Below are positions 12,256 to 23,033 of a stretch of 64,000 bases of DNA, in pieces; the first letter of the stretch is position 1, and the number at the start of each line of letters is the position of its first letter. A model generated the notes under the pieces. It searched no databases. It had not been told where the DNA came from and was given only the letters and a program-made list of their open reading frames with translations. The translations under genes were made by a program, and so were the position numbers. The DNA comes from Pseudomicrostroma phylloplanum (taxonomy: Eukaryota > Basidiomycota > Exobasidiomycetes > Microstromatales), in assembly GCA_039545275.1 (NCBI GenBank), contig BCHS01000017.1, positions 310,001 to 374,000 of the forward strand, in the 5' to 3' direction.

Positions 12256-13143
12256 GGGGGCTGGCAGCGGGTCAGCTCCCTAATAGGGAAGGAGTTGGCA
12301 TTCTCAGCTCGTGCTGGGCACGAGGGAACATCGTACGATACTCTCCATCAGATGTGATCCCCTTCGTCGTTTGATTCTACACACGCCGTCGTCTCCCCTT
12401 TCTTCGTCCCTTTCCCCGAATACTGTCACACCTCCCTCTCATCGGCTCTATCAACATGTCAAACGACGCACCTCATGTTACCTCTCTTCTCACCTCACAT
12501 ATGTAGCTCTCTGAAATTGGATATGGATGGATGGATGGACGGATGGTCATTCATTACTCTTTTGTCTTGAGCCCGTAGAGAATGCATCTGTGCTAGCCTC
12601 CTGACAGGGTAGTACATCCCATCTGATCAAGACAGAGGAGGTCTAGAAATCCCACTGGCAAGGGGTCGAATATGCTGGGTCAATTGTCTCACACGGGATG
12701 AGAACGCTGACGCAGTGTACGGTGACGATTGTGTGTTATTGGCTAGGTGAGGGAGAAGATCTGGGGACGGTGAGGGCGAGACACACGACGCTGCTGCTCC
12801 TGCTCCTTCTTCCTCTCACGTAGCTCCTGCTCTATCTTGGCCCCTCGATCATCTCCTCCGCCGCTGCTCATAGCGAGCGAGTTAGAGAGAGCTGCTCTGC
12901 CCTCTGCCCACTGCCCACTACCGCTCGCTCCTCGCCGACTCCCTCGGGAAGGTGTCTAGAAGTGCTGCGCCTCCTGAGCAATCTTTCTTGGACGGTCCGC
13001 CCCTCCTCGCCTCAGCGATCAGCACGCCGCCCGGTATCTGCCCCCCAGCCAGGCGTAGCCTTGACTCTTCCGCCTAGCATGCTCGAAGTCTGCCATGCAC
13101 CCCTACCCCGCAGCGCCACTCCACGTCTACTTGCAAGAAGAGC
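12256..13143. other. Convergent 3' region between CHD1 and the PRA1-like gene
   Basis: 3' flanks of two converging genes. A short ATGG tandem repeat lies at about 12523-12546. The open frame at 12962-13222 overlaps the last PRA1 exons on the other strand and looks like a shadow. No other gene was seen. Confidence 0.5.
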
Positions 13144-13858
13144 TCAGACCGTCTGTAAGAAAGAAAAGTTGGGATCACGGGTCAGTGAGTTGTGCTCGAC
13201 AGGCATAGGGGCCTCATCTTGACCGCCGCCGCATGGATACTTACCTCGACGCCGGTGTACTCGGAGCTGACGGGCGGTTCTACAGGGGACGAGTGTAGAA
13301 GGCGATGGGAAGCAGGGTCAGTAATGCGCTTCTTACTCAGCAGTAGCTGAGACCGTCCACAAGCTCTGCTGTCTTGCTCAGTCCTCCTCGGGACTCACCG
13401 ATGAAGGCCGCATGTCCGAGCACAAGAATGGCCGAGCTTCCAATCAGCCAGAATAGCAGCGCAATTGGGCTTGCGATCCACAGCAACGGGATACCAATGA
13501 CAAACAGTCCGGTATAGAGGGACTTTTGCGTGACTACATGTTCCCCCACCTGCATTGGCTCTGGCGCAAACCGATTGATCGCTGCAAACCCTCCCACGAG
13601 GAAGACGATGGCTACCAGCAGCAGCGGCGAGGTGATCAGGCCGTAGATTGCGAGAATGGCCATCAGCACTGCGTAGTTGGCGGAGAAGTGGCGAGTGTTG
13701 TAGGTGATGCGCTGTGTGGCTTCGTTGAGGTCCTGTGGACGGGAGATGCGCTGGTAGTCGAAGCATTCGTTGAGGGGACGCAGAGAGGAGAGACGCTCTT
13801 TACGGAGACCTTTGATCGTCTCGGGGATCCGCATTGCGATTTCGAGGAATTGCGCCAT
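13144..13858 (-). CDS. PRA1-family membrane protein (Yip3/prenylated Rab acceptor)
   Basis: A small four-helix membrane protein of ER/Golgi traffic that binds prenylated Rab GTPases. Exons on the minus strand are 13399-13858, 13245-13279 and 13144-13152, giving 167 residues. Without splicing the frame stops early with an unconserved tail. Splicing gives HAAFIEPPVSSEYTGVETV, a PRA1-like acidic C-terminus. The last exon codes only two residues and the stop. Two long hydrophobic blocks (about residues 65-95 and 115-150) are each long enough for a pair of membrane spans. The N-terminal part carries the family-type stretch FDYQRISRPQDLNEATQRI. The ATG at 13858 is the first in the frame. It converges with CHD1. 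Confidence 0.88.
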
Positions 13859-15598
13859 CTTGTCTGAGATCGCCTGGGGATGTGAGGTCGATGTGAGAGG
13901 GTATAGGAAGTCTATCTAGATCCAATGCCGAGCGTCAGACTAGCCAAGATTGAGGTGCTGGGCAAGGGTGGTGCGAGCTGAGCTTTGCGGGCGGGAGGGG
14001 TACAAGGGCAATCTGTCGAAGACGACTGCTTCTTTGAATCCGGTTGCGATGGCAGATCTTCGAAATCTACGGTGATGTACGACTTGTACGCTAGCAAGGG
14101 TTAAGGCGGTAGCAACGGAGCGAAGCGACTTCGAGTACGAGTGATGATGAAGGTGGAAGCTCGGGAAGATCAACACTTTGCTGTGCGGCAACAACACGGC
14201 AGCCAGGCTGCAGCCAATGCATTGTCTGGCGGAGCGCGAGGCGCGGAGCCGAAAATGCCAATCAAGGGGGTCCAGTCTCGTCGCTAAGCATTGGAGAGGA
14301 CATTGGTCACACGATGGATAAGCAGGAGCTTCAGCTGGCGCTTTGCACGGACTTGTTGTTTCACGAGGTCTGACGTTGAGATGCTATCGAGACCTCTAGC
14401 TCTGCCCACTACAGGCGCAACTCTGAGCGTTAAGGAAACGGGATGTGTGTCGCACCTACTGGCACAGTAAACCCGCAACACTTGACACCAGCAGGTTGCA
14501 GGCATTGTCCGTTGCGTCCGTCAAAACCAGATACTTGACGTCTTGCGCATTCCGAAAGCGTCTAGGGTGGCCATAACGGTGCATTGGCATCAATCCACCT
14601 GACAGTCGGGCTGATGTGACGGCTTCTTCGATGGTACGAGCACAATGACCGTCCGTCGACGTTGGATCTTACGCGGCTCGACTGGCAGCAAGATCAGCAG
14701 CGCTTGGCAGTACACACCAATTGGTAGATCATTGAGCGTGGGAACAAGTCTGCATCTTGCAGGACCGAGCCTGCCGCTGTGATTCGAAGCTATCGCATCA
14801 GTCGTACGTGAGGTATGTACCGACAACCGGCTCACTCGACGCTGCAGTACATCCCAGAACGAACACAAGACCCCACCAGCTCCCAGAGATCACTATTGAT
14901 GTCACAAGGCATGATTCAGAGGATGGTGCTGGAGACGAAGCCGGCGGAGTGCAGATTTCGCTGACGGGTCATGCCGGTACAATATGGCGCCATGTCTGTA
15001 TCAACCCGATTGCCTCAATCCATCGAATAGAGGCTCATTCGGTCAGAGGTCAGAGGACAGGGTCAGACAATAGTCATCCAGACAGCCGGACATTTGAACG
15101 ATCATCCCTGCCCCCTTACACATATGCGTACTTCGGCACAGGTAGTGCACGTAAACACTTCCTCCACTCACCACCTGCCAACCCCTGTCACATACCTACC
15201 AAGTGTCAGAGGACGAAGCTTGCACAGTATCACAGCCGGCCGGCGACGGGAAGGTAGACCAGCTAGCTCGAGCACTCAGACCAGACGCCTGAGCAAACGG
15301 GGAGTCGCACGAGCGCTCCAACGATCCCAGCAAGAATTCGCCCCGGTGCTCCCTTCTTGCTCCTTCTCGGCAGACGGACAGACAGTACGACACACACCAC
15401 GTCAGAAGCAACGACACGCAGACATGCTATGCAGTGTAGCTGAACAACAGAGGGATCCAATTGCCCAAGCACTGGTTGATGAGAGAGAGAACAACTGATA
15501 CAGAAGGATGTGTGTGGGGTGGGAAGGGGTGCCGCGACGCGAGAGTAAGGGGGAAAAAGCTAGCCAAAGCCAGGAGAAACGATTGCTTGCGAAAAAAA
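13859..15598. other. Intergenic region between the PRA1-like gene and RPS2
   Basis: About 1.7 kb between the 5' end of the PRA1-like gene and the 3' end of RPS2, both on the minus strand. Several open frames of 60-170 codons exist on both strands. The longest plus-strand one (14757-15257) starts with TTG and has no recognisable composition or motif. No tRNA-like fold or repeat was noticed. It may hold an unannotated transcript. Confidence 0.4.
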
Positions 15599-16103
15599 TC
15601 AAGCAATCTGCTTCTTGCCAGCCCGGGCCAGGTGGGCAGCGTGCTCAACAAAGAGGGTGTTGGGTGCAGGGATGTCGGCCCAGAGGTTGGGGGTGAGGAA
15701 GGCGTAGGTCTTGCTGATGGCGACAAAGGTCGATGCGATGAAGTTGCCCATGGTGGCAGTCTGACCCGACGACTGAGTGTAGCAGTCCTGGATACCGGCC
15801 AGTTGCAGCATTCGCTTTGAGGCGGGGGCAGCGACGATACCAGTTCCACGGGGTGCGGGCACCAGTCGGCACATGACCGAGGCGGTCTTGCCGGAAACCT
15901 TCATGGGGACAGTGTGAGGCTCACCGAGGGCAGAGCCCCAGTAACCACGTCGAACGGGGATGACGGCGAGCTTGGCGAGGATGATGGCGGCTCGGATGGC
16001 GGTAGCGACTTCCTTGGCGCACTTGACACCCAGACCCAGGTGACCGTCAAAGTCTCCGACGGCAACGAAGGCCTTGAAACGGGTACGCTGACCGGCACGG
16101 GTC

Positions 16104-16138
<35 letters not shown>

Positions 16139-16698
16139 CTTGAGCTTGGGGAGGAGCAGGTCAACAACCTGGTACTCCTTGATGGAGAGGGAGAAGAGGT
16201 AGATCTCCTCGATCGACTTGATCTTGCCGTCCTTGACCAGTCGGCCAACGGAGGTGACAGGGACTGAGAGGGAGCAGGAGAGCGAGTGGATGCATTATCA
16301 GCCTCTGCGCGAATGCTGGTGGGTAGAAACATGTCTTCCACCTCCATCATAGTCTTTCAAAGATCCCAGGGACCTAATATGCGACTTCAGCCCCGAGGCT
16401 GTAGGCCTGATTCCAAGTGGTCCCAGATCCAGGGAGACTATCTATCTCGGGTCTATGCTCCTCTACCACCTGCTGACAACACTATGCCATCGTCACTCCC
16501 AACAGCTGACTGACTGCCCTGAACGTTCTCTCCATGTGTGTGCCTTGCTAGCTTTCCCCTCGTCTCACCCCGTTCCTTGTACGGATACTCACCCCACTCG
16601 GTCTTCTCGTCACCACCACGTCGGGGTCCACGTCGTCCACCACGTCCACGGCGGTCTCGTCCGAATCCTCCACGTCCTCGAGGTGCAGCGTCAGCCAT
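15599..16698 (-). CDS. RPS2: 40S ribosomal protein S2 (uS5)
   Basis: A structural protein of the small cytoplasmic ribosomal subunit. Two exons on the minus strand, 16593-16698 and 15599-16263, give 256 residues, close to the usual length. Exon 1 codes the RGG-type start ([20 protein letters not shown]), a target for arginine methylation in this family, and ends in DEKTEW. The 329-base intron is phase 1, and exon 2 continues [15 protein letters not shown]. The S5 RNA-binding and C-terminal domains are complete, with the well-conserved stretch [18 protein letters not shown]. The neighbouring gene in the opposite direction is RPS23, so the two probably share a promoter region. Confidence 0.96.
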
Positions 16699-17822
16699 GA
16701 TGTTAGATGTTAAGGATGGGGGATGTGTGAGGTGAGGATGAGGATATGGTGATGATGATGATGCGTTCGAGGAAGAAGGCGAAGTGGCCTGACTTGCCCG
16801 GCGTAGGATTTTGGCGCGGGGGGCCTGGCTGCGAAGCGCCTCTCACTCACTCACTGTGCGGGCAGCCGCGAGCGGGAGCTGAGCTTGAAACCCACCTGGG
16901 CGTGGGCTGCTGCTTCTGCCTTTGACCGCGGCCCGCAGTCCACGTGCAGAAAAACTCTGGCGGGCCGCCCGAGGCCTGGGTGCGTGGGCGGGTGGTTGCG
17001 CCTGGCAGTGAGTGCGCCCGCCAGAGGATTTCCAAGGAGCGGCCAGTCGCAGCGGGCGGGGCGCGAGGGGGACAGAGGCAGAAGGGCGCCCGCACAAGAT
17101 TCTCGAGCTTCCTCCTCACCATCACCCTCGTACATCCTCCTCCTACAACACCCACCCTACACAAGGTAAGCATCACCACACATCACTACGGAAACTACAG
17201 CAGACAAGCAGCGGCAGACGACGACGACGACGACACAAGCACGACGACCCAAGTGGAACAGCAGCAGCAGCAGAATAATTTGAGAGCAGCTTCAGCAAGT
17301 TCTACGAGACGGTCATCCTCTACTCGACTAGCAGCAGGATCGCTCTGGTGGATCGCGGTGGGACGGCAACGAGCAAGGAAGTGCTTGCCGGGATCAGCGA
17401 ACGATCAGGCATTGGATGAGGTGCCCTCATATGTGATTTGGGCAGGGTAGTGCAGGCTCATGCCACACTGGGTTTGGATCGGGTAGCCTTGGCATTTGCT
17501 ACCCACCGTATATGGTACATTAGGCTATATAGACCGCAAATGGCGATGAAAGGTCTATCAGTCGTCCTTCCCGCTGGCCGACGTTTGTCAGTGTGGCAGT
17601 CATACTAGCAGACTGGGAGCCACCTCGAAGCCCATCCTCCGCCGGCTACTACAACAAGTGGCACGATGGCCCATCCTCTACTGCTGCTGCTGTTGCGAAC
17701 GTCCCTTCAACTACAGTCGTCGTCGTCGTCTGTCCTCGTAGCTCTTCCTCAAGTGCAGACCCAGCGTACGAACTTGCCACTGACCTTCTGCCCACTCCCC
17801 TTCCCTTCTTCTATTAGTCAAA
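16699..17822. promoter_or_regulatory. Shared upstream region of the divergent RPS2 and RPS23 genes
   Basis: About 1.1 kb separates the two start codons. The RPS2-proximal side has a GATGAT microsatellite near 16749-16765 and is then very GC-rich to about 17100. The RPS23 side is pyrimidine-rich and contains a likely leader intron (listed separately). Shared control of two ribosomal protein genes is inference from orientation. No single factor site was identified with confidence. Confidence 0.5.
17166..17817 (+). other. Probable 5'-UTR intron of RPS23
   Basis: The sequence ACAAG|GTAAGC at 17165/17166 is a strong donor. A pyrimidine-rich stretch ending TTCTATTAG at 17817 is a good acceptor, only five bases before the RPS23 start codon. 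Ribosomal protein genes of fungi often carry a leader intron in this place. The stretch between has no persuasive open frame. RNA data would decide; the inference rests on the two splice signals and position. Confidence 0.5.
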
Positions 17823-18434
17823 ATGGGAAAGCCTCGTGGACTCAACACCGCTCGCAAGCTCCGCACCATCAGGAGGGACAACAAATGGGTGAGTAGTGCA
17901 GAAGAAGACATTGAGGGGTGCCAAGGGCAGAGCGCAAGAGGAGCTGCAGCCTTTCAGGCCCCAGCCGGATCACGGAGGCTGTAGCGCCTCATTGCCAAGG
18001 GCCAGGCGATGTAGATACGATCTCGACCGCCTTACTGACTATACCGTTTGCTTCTCTCTCTCTACCAGGCCGACGCTCACTACAACAAGCGTATGCTTGG
18101 TAACTTCTACAAGTCGTCGCCCACTGGTGGATCCTCTCAGGCCAAGGGTATCGTCCTCGAGAAGATCGGTGTCGAGGCCAAGCAGCCCAACTCTGCCATC
18201 CGAAAGGCTGTGCGAGTTCAGCTGATCAAGAACGGAAAGAAGGTGGCCGCCTTTGTGCCCAATGACGGTTGCCTGAACTTTGTCGACGAAAACGACGAGG
18301 TGCTCATCAGCGGTTTCGGTCGAAAGGGAAAGGCAAAGGGAGATATCCCCGGTGTGAGGTTCAAGGTCGTAAAGGTCTCTGGTGTCGGTCTGCTCGCCCT
18401 CTTCCGAGGTCTCAAGGAGAAGCCCCGTTCGTAA
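17823..18434 (+). CDS. RPS23: 40S ribosomal protein S23 (uS12)
   Basis: A protein of the decoding centre of the small cytoplasmic ribosomal subunit. Exons 17823-17888 and 18069-18434 give 143 residues. Exon 1 reads [20 protein letters not shown], and a 180-base phase-0 intron follows the codon for Trp22. Exon 2 holds the conserved core with QPNSAIRK, which carries the proline that is hydroxylated in eukaryotic S23, and [16 protein letters not shown]. It ends KEKPRS. Length and sequence are typical. The ATG is preceded by CAAA and lies just after a likely leader-intron acceptor. Confidence 0.97.
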
Positions 18435-19234
18435 ATGTGCACCGAGGTGGGTGTCGAATAAGAAAGGGGAAGGCCGGCCTGTCTTAGGCTTAGGCTGATG
18501 GGACACACGAGAGCTATCCCGTCTTTTCGTCATACAAGCTTCCCTTGCCTTGCCTCGCCCACACCACCACATGTGTCACTTTATCGATCTTCGCTTGGCT
18601 TTCCTGCCGCCCCATTGTACTTCATCTCTTTTTTCCAACTCTCTGCATCACGCGCTCGCCTATCATCAACACCCCCATTGACTTGACCGTTGTGAGAGAT
18701 GAGGTGGTGAGCCGAGGCAAAAGATAAGTCTGTCAGAGTGCACGCTTGTGGGCGGTTCATTTGGATGGAACAGAGAGGGTATATAGATTGCTGTGAAATG
18801 TACAAGATGAGACGCAGGCTTAGAGAGGGTGCAGGCGACGCAATGGTACCGTGGTACTGAACAAGGCAGCGCAACGAATTGTGTGCATGTATACCTCTGG
18901 CACTAGCTCTAGCCCTGGCTCGAGCTCTGCCGAACCCGTTTCGAAGAGCTCCAGAAGTGCAGAGAGAGACGCCTGCGGGCGCTCTTGCTGCCTTGCCTGC
19001 ATCGTTTGCCTGGCATGCTCTGCCTTGCTGTGAAGGTGAGAGCTGCGAGTCGTGCCCCGGAAAGGAGCTTGGGCGATGTTCGTGGAGGAAGCCTTGAGTG
19101 GGCCAGATGAGTGAGCTGCCGCCGTGTTGTACGCTAGATGGCTTGAGGGTCAATGAACGGAGGGCAGCTAGGGCGAAGGGGGTAGATGGGTACTGCCTGA
19201 ACCATCGTAGGCGTGTCTGATTGGTCTTGAGGCT
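18435..19234. other. Convergent 3' region between RPS23 and POP5
   Basis: 800 bases of 3' flank of two converging genes. A 190-codon minus-strand open frame (18581-19153) crosses it but is antisense to the RPS23 3' flank and shows no domain or splice logic, so it was not accepted. Confidence 0.5.
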
Positions 19235-19917
19235 CTAACTCTTCCCACTGACCGCCTGCGGCTCTTGTTCAGACCTCCCCGGGTCTATGTCCTTGTCCTT
19301 GACTTTCAGCGTCTGCTTACTCTTGCCTTTCCCCCTCTTTGCCCTCTTCTTGGCCTTTGTCCCCTCGAGCTGAATCACCCTTCGATCCCCACGAATCACC
19401 CTCTGCTGTAACTTCTTGATCGTCCCGCTGACGGCGATGACTCTGCACCTACCCCTGACCATCCCGTCACCTCCTCCATCAGCAGCACTCTCCCCGATCC
19501 TGCTGCCCGCATTGGGAAAGCTCAACGGCAGCAAGCAACAAACGCCCCTGACCGTCTCCTCTCCCACGCGCGCACATCGTACAATGGCCAGGTGCGTCTT
19601 GGGAGAGTAGTACTTGACGCTTAGGGGCCCACCGAGTGCGCCTGTTGCTGCGAGGCCGAAGTGGGAAGTGAGGGTTTTGCGGAGGAGAGAGGTCAGGAGG
19701 TGCGCTGTTAAGGCTGGAGGGGGAGAGGTAGAGGAGGAGGAAGAGGAGAGGGAGGAAGAGGGGGGGGAGGAAGATTCGGAGGGGAATTCGAGGGAGAGAA
19801 GGAGCCAGCGATTCTGTCGTGCACAGAGACAGTAGGGGTTAGCATGTCAGTCAAGGACGAAGATGTCGCCGAGGACCTGGCAGGCTGGCCCACAGTGCTC
19901 ACCTTGAAGCGTACCAT
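19235..19917 (-). CDS. POP5: RNase P/MRP protein subunit POP5
   Basis: A protein subunit of the nuclear RNase P and RNase MRP ribonucleoproteins, which mature tRNA 5' ends and pre-rRNA. The gene is seen only with splicing. Exon 1 (19903-19917, 15 bases) codes MVRFK; after an 89-base intron with GTGAGC donor and GACAG acceptor, exon 2 (19235-19813) reads NRWLLLSLEFP. This gives 197 residues. MVRFK-x-R-(Y/W)-LL is the POP5 family start. VKYYSPKTHLAIVRC and VSGTIKKLQQRVIRGDRR match the conserved core. Two additions stand out: a Ser/Pro-rich insert soon after the start and a lysine-rich tail. It is divergent from the dihydroxyacetone kinase gene. Confidence 0.85.
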
Positions 19918-20537
19918 GACGCAGGGTGAGCCTCTTGCAGTGCTCCGAGTGTTGGTATATTATAGCGTCGAGGAGGGCGGAAGGAAAGAAGCACTTCTCT
20001 TATCATCGGAACGGAAGCAAGTCTGGGTGGCCTCTGCTCCTCTTCTCTGCCCTTTGGCTTTCATGAACGCCGAGAGTGCAAGGAGAGATTAGAGCACATC
20101 GGGGGCGTCGCGCCTCTGCGCCTCTGCGCCTCCTCTGGCTGACTGCCTCGCCCCGTCCCCCCGCGTGCAGTCCCCGGTCAAGTGGCCCTCCTCCACTCCA
20201 CATCGCTTCTTCGCACAGATGGCCAGCCAGCCAGCCAGCAGCAGACGGACGAACGACGGACGATGGACGGACGACGCACAAACGGACGACGGACGAGGAG
20301 AGAAGCAGAAGCAGAAGCAGCAGCAGCAGCAGCAGGGCATCGGTCATGTCTGTCCCTCGCTGACCGTGCGCTGAATCGAATGACTGAGTGACTTCTTCGG
20401 CCTTATCCTTCCTTGCCTTCCTCGTCATTCTCCCCCACAATCAAATCACCTGACGCTACCCACCACTCATCGTCAGTACTGATACCCCAACACATACGCT
20501 CCCCACACCCACACACCCATACACACATACACACATC
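19918..20537. promoter_or_regulatory. Divergent promoter region of POP5 and dihydroxyacetone kinase
   Basis: 620 bases between two start codons. It carries a GACGGACGA-type repeat at about 20240-20300, an AGCAGA/CAG run at 20303-20336, and CACA/TACA repeats at 20500-20534 just before the kinase start. Open frames here are low-complexity shadows. Confidence 0.45.
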
Positions 20538-22691
20538 ATGGCTACTAAGCACTTCTTTGACAGCCCCGATGGTCTCGTAGACAAGACACTCAGGGGAGCA
20601 GTAGCCGTCAACCCAGCACTCAGGCTGTGAGTAGCAGGGATTCGAGCCAAGCACCGCTCAGCGCAAACAACAGAGACGATCACTTCTGCAGTCTCACCTC
20701 TTCGAGTATACCCTCTGACACACCCTCTCTCCTCGTATCTCCCTCCCATCAGCTACCGCCCCCACAAGGTCATCTACGACTGCACCCACTCCAACAGCAA
20801 AGTCGCAATCATTGCTGGTGGAGGAGCCGGCCACGAGCCGGGACAGGCAGGACTTGTAGGAAGGGGAATGCTCACCGCCGCCATCAGTGGTGACATCTTC
20901 GCAAGCCCTTCTGCCGCTCAGATCTGCTCGGGTCTTGATCTGGCTAACACTGACAAGGGAGTGGTGTTCATTGTGAGTGGGCAGAGGGAGAGCGTGTATG
21001 GTGGTGTTGACGACCAACGGCTCATCACATTGACTTCACGCACCATCTCCCCACCATCTCAATCATGTATCCCTCCCACCATCGCTACCTCTGCACGATA
21101 TCTTTGCCCTTGCTCTACGACCTCCACACACGCACAGATCAATAATTACACTGGTGATCAGCTCCACTTTGGTCTCGCAGCTGAAAAGGCTCGAGCTGCC
21201 CTCGCCATCTCTGGAAACAAGACTAGCGGAGGTGTCGAGTCCGTCACCGTAGCCGACGATGTCGCAGTCGGACGAGCCAAGGGTGGTCTCGTCGGCCGAC
21301 GTGGACTGGGTATGAACCCCTTTTCCTGCAAGGTTCTCGGTGCTGCCTCTGAGCGTGGCCTGAGCGTCAAGGAGATCAAGAGCCTTGGAGACACACTCAT
21401 TGCCAACTCCGTCACCATTGGTACCTCTCTCGACCACTGTCACGTACCCGGTCGACCCAAGAAGAAGGAAGAGTGGGGAGGACTGCCCGACGATGCTTGC
21501 GAGATTGGTATGGGTATCCACAACGAGCCCGGCTTCAGGCGACTGGACCAGACGCCTGCTCCGGAGAAGCTCATCGCAGAGATGCTCAAGTACATGCTAG
21601 ACCCCAACGACGACGACCGACACTTCATCGACTTTGAGAAGGACGATGCCCCCGTCATCTTCATCAACAATCTCGGAGGTGTCTCTCAGCTCGAGCTGTT
21701 TGCCCTCGTCGACGAGACTGTTGAGCAGCTGGACAAGACCTACGGACTCCACCCCGCCCGTGTCTACGCCAACGCCTACATGACTTCGCTCAATGCGCCA
21801 GGCTTCGGTATCACCCTCGTCAAGCACAAGGCTGTCACTCGTGAGACCAAGGTCGACCTCTTGGAGCTCCTCGATGCTCCCACCGATGCTTACGCATGGA
21901 CCGGTGTCAAGTCCGGCTGGGGACAGCCCACTGGCCAGCCTCGAGACCGCGATGCTGAGGCCAAGGAAGCTTCTGACCGATTGGCTGCTCGGCGCGCCCA
22001 GGGAGGCAGTGTCTCTGGTCTGGACGAGGATGCCAAGGAGAAGCAAGAAGGACCGATCAATTCCGATCCTGAAGTAATCAAGAAGGTCCTCCTCTCGGCT
22101 GCCGAAGCTGCAATTGCTGCTGAGCCCTCGATGACTCGTCACGACACCATTGTGGGAGACGGTGACGCTGGAGAGACTCTTGCTCAGGTGGCCAAGGCTG
22201 TCCAGGCAGCTGTCAAGAAGGGAGAGGTTGACCTGAAGAACGCTGCCGGTACCTGTCTGACCCTCGGAAACGTCATTGAGTCGCACATGGGTGGAACATC
22301 AGGAGCCATCTATGCTCTGTACTTTGCCGGTCTCGTGCAGGGTCTGGTCGGTGGACCAGGCAAGCCTGGTCAGCCCGCAGGCGAGAAGGAGTGGAGCCAC
22401 GCCGCCAAGGCCGCTCTGGAGAACCTCAAGACGTACACACCTGCACGAGAGGGCCACCGAACGCTCATGGACTCTCTCATCCCTGCATGCGAGGCTCTGG
22501 GCTCGGGCAGGTCCCTCTCGGATGCCACCAAGGAGGCTGAGAAGGGATGCGAGGGAACCAAGAAGCTGGTGCCTAGGCTGGGTAGGGCTACTTACCAGGG
22601 CTCGGACAACACAGAGATGTTCCAGGTGCCCGACCCAGGAGCGGAGGGTGTAGTCGCCATCTTCCAGGGTATCCTCAAGGCTCTGCAGTAG
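20538..22691 (+). CDS. Dihydroxyacetone kinase
   Basis: Phosphorylates dihydroxyacetone with ATP, feeding it into glycolysis and removing a toxic intermediate of methanol or glycerol use. Exons are 20538-20626, 20753-20972 and 21138-22691, giving 620 residues. The N-terminal DhaK domain has the Gly-rich loop GGGAGHEPG and the substrate-binding histidine in GIHNEPGF (His231 by this model). The C-terminal DhaL domain has the metal-binding motif VGDGDAGETL and later SHMGGTSGA. The second intron (165 bases) is a multiple of three and has no stop. Its removal is supported because splicing restores VVFIINNYTGD. No peroxisomal SKL-type ending is present (it ends LKALQ). A linker near residues 370-395 separates the two domains. 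Confidence 0.94.
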
Positions 22692-23031
22692 AGAGGTGTG
22701 CAAGCAGCAGGGAGGACGAGAGTAATGTGGAAGGATCGCGATGGGAAAAGATACCTCGCTGATAGTATTGAAATGGAACGGAAGGACACAAAGGTCTCTT
22801 GTATGATCGATCCGACTTAATCAAACCACAAATGGTCCGTAGAGTAGTTCGTTCGCCTGTCGCCTGTCTGAATTGGTCCTCTCCCTCTCGCTCTCTGCCT
22901 CGAAAGCGCCAGTACCACCCATCACCTACAGCCCTCCCTCCTTGCTCATCTCCTCTTCCCTCTCCCTCTGCTCTGCTCAGCCCAGTCCAGCGCCAGCTCC
23001 AGTCCAGCGCCAGCTCCAGTCCAGCGCCAGC
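22692..23031. other. Convergent 3' region between the kinase and dehydrogenase genes
   Basis: 340 bases of 3' flanks. Pyrimidine-rich, with the 17-base tandem repeat listed separately at its right end. No gene seen. Confidence 0.5.
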
Positions 23032-23033
23032 TC
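22983..23033. repeat. Three exact copies of a 17-base tandem repeat
   Basis: The unit CAGTCCAGCGCCAGCTC occurs at 22983-22999, 23000-23016 and 23017-23033. The last copy overlaps the stop codon of the dehydrogenase gene on the minus strand. Confidence 0.95.

Noticed and set aside
14757..15257. 166-codon plus-strand open frame between the PRA1-like gene and RPS2
   Set aside because: It starts with TTG, shows no domain, no codon bias like neighbours and no splice partners.
18581..19153. 190-codon minus-strand open frame downstream of RPS23
   Set aside because: It lies antisense to the RPS23 3' flank, is low in complexity and has no family resemblance.
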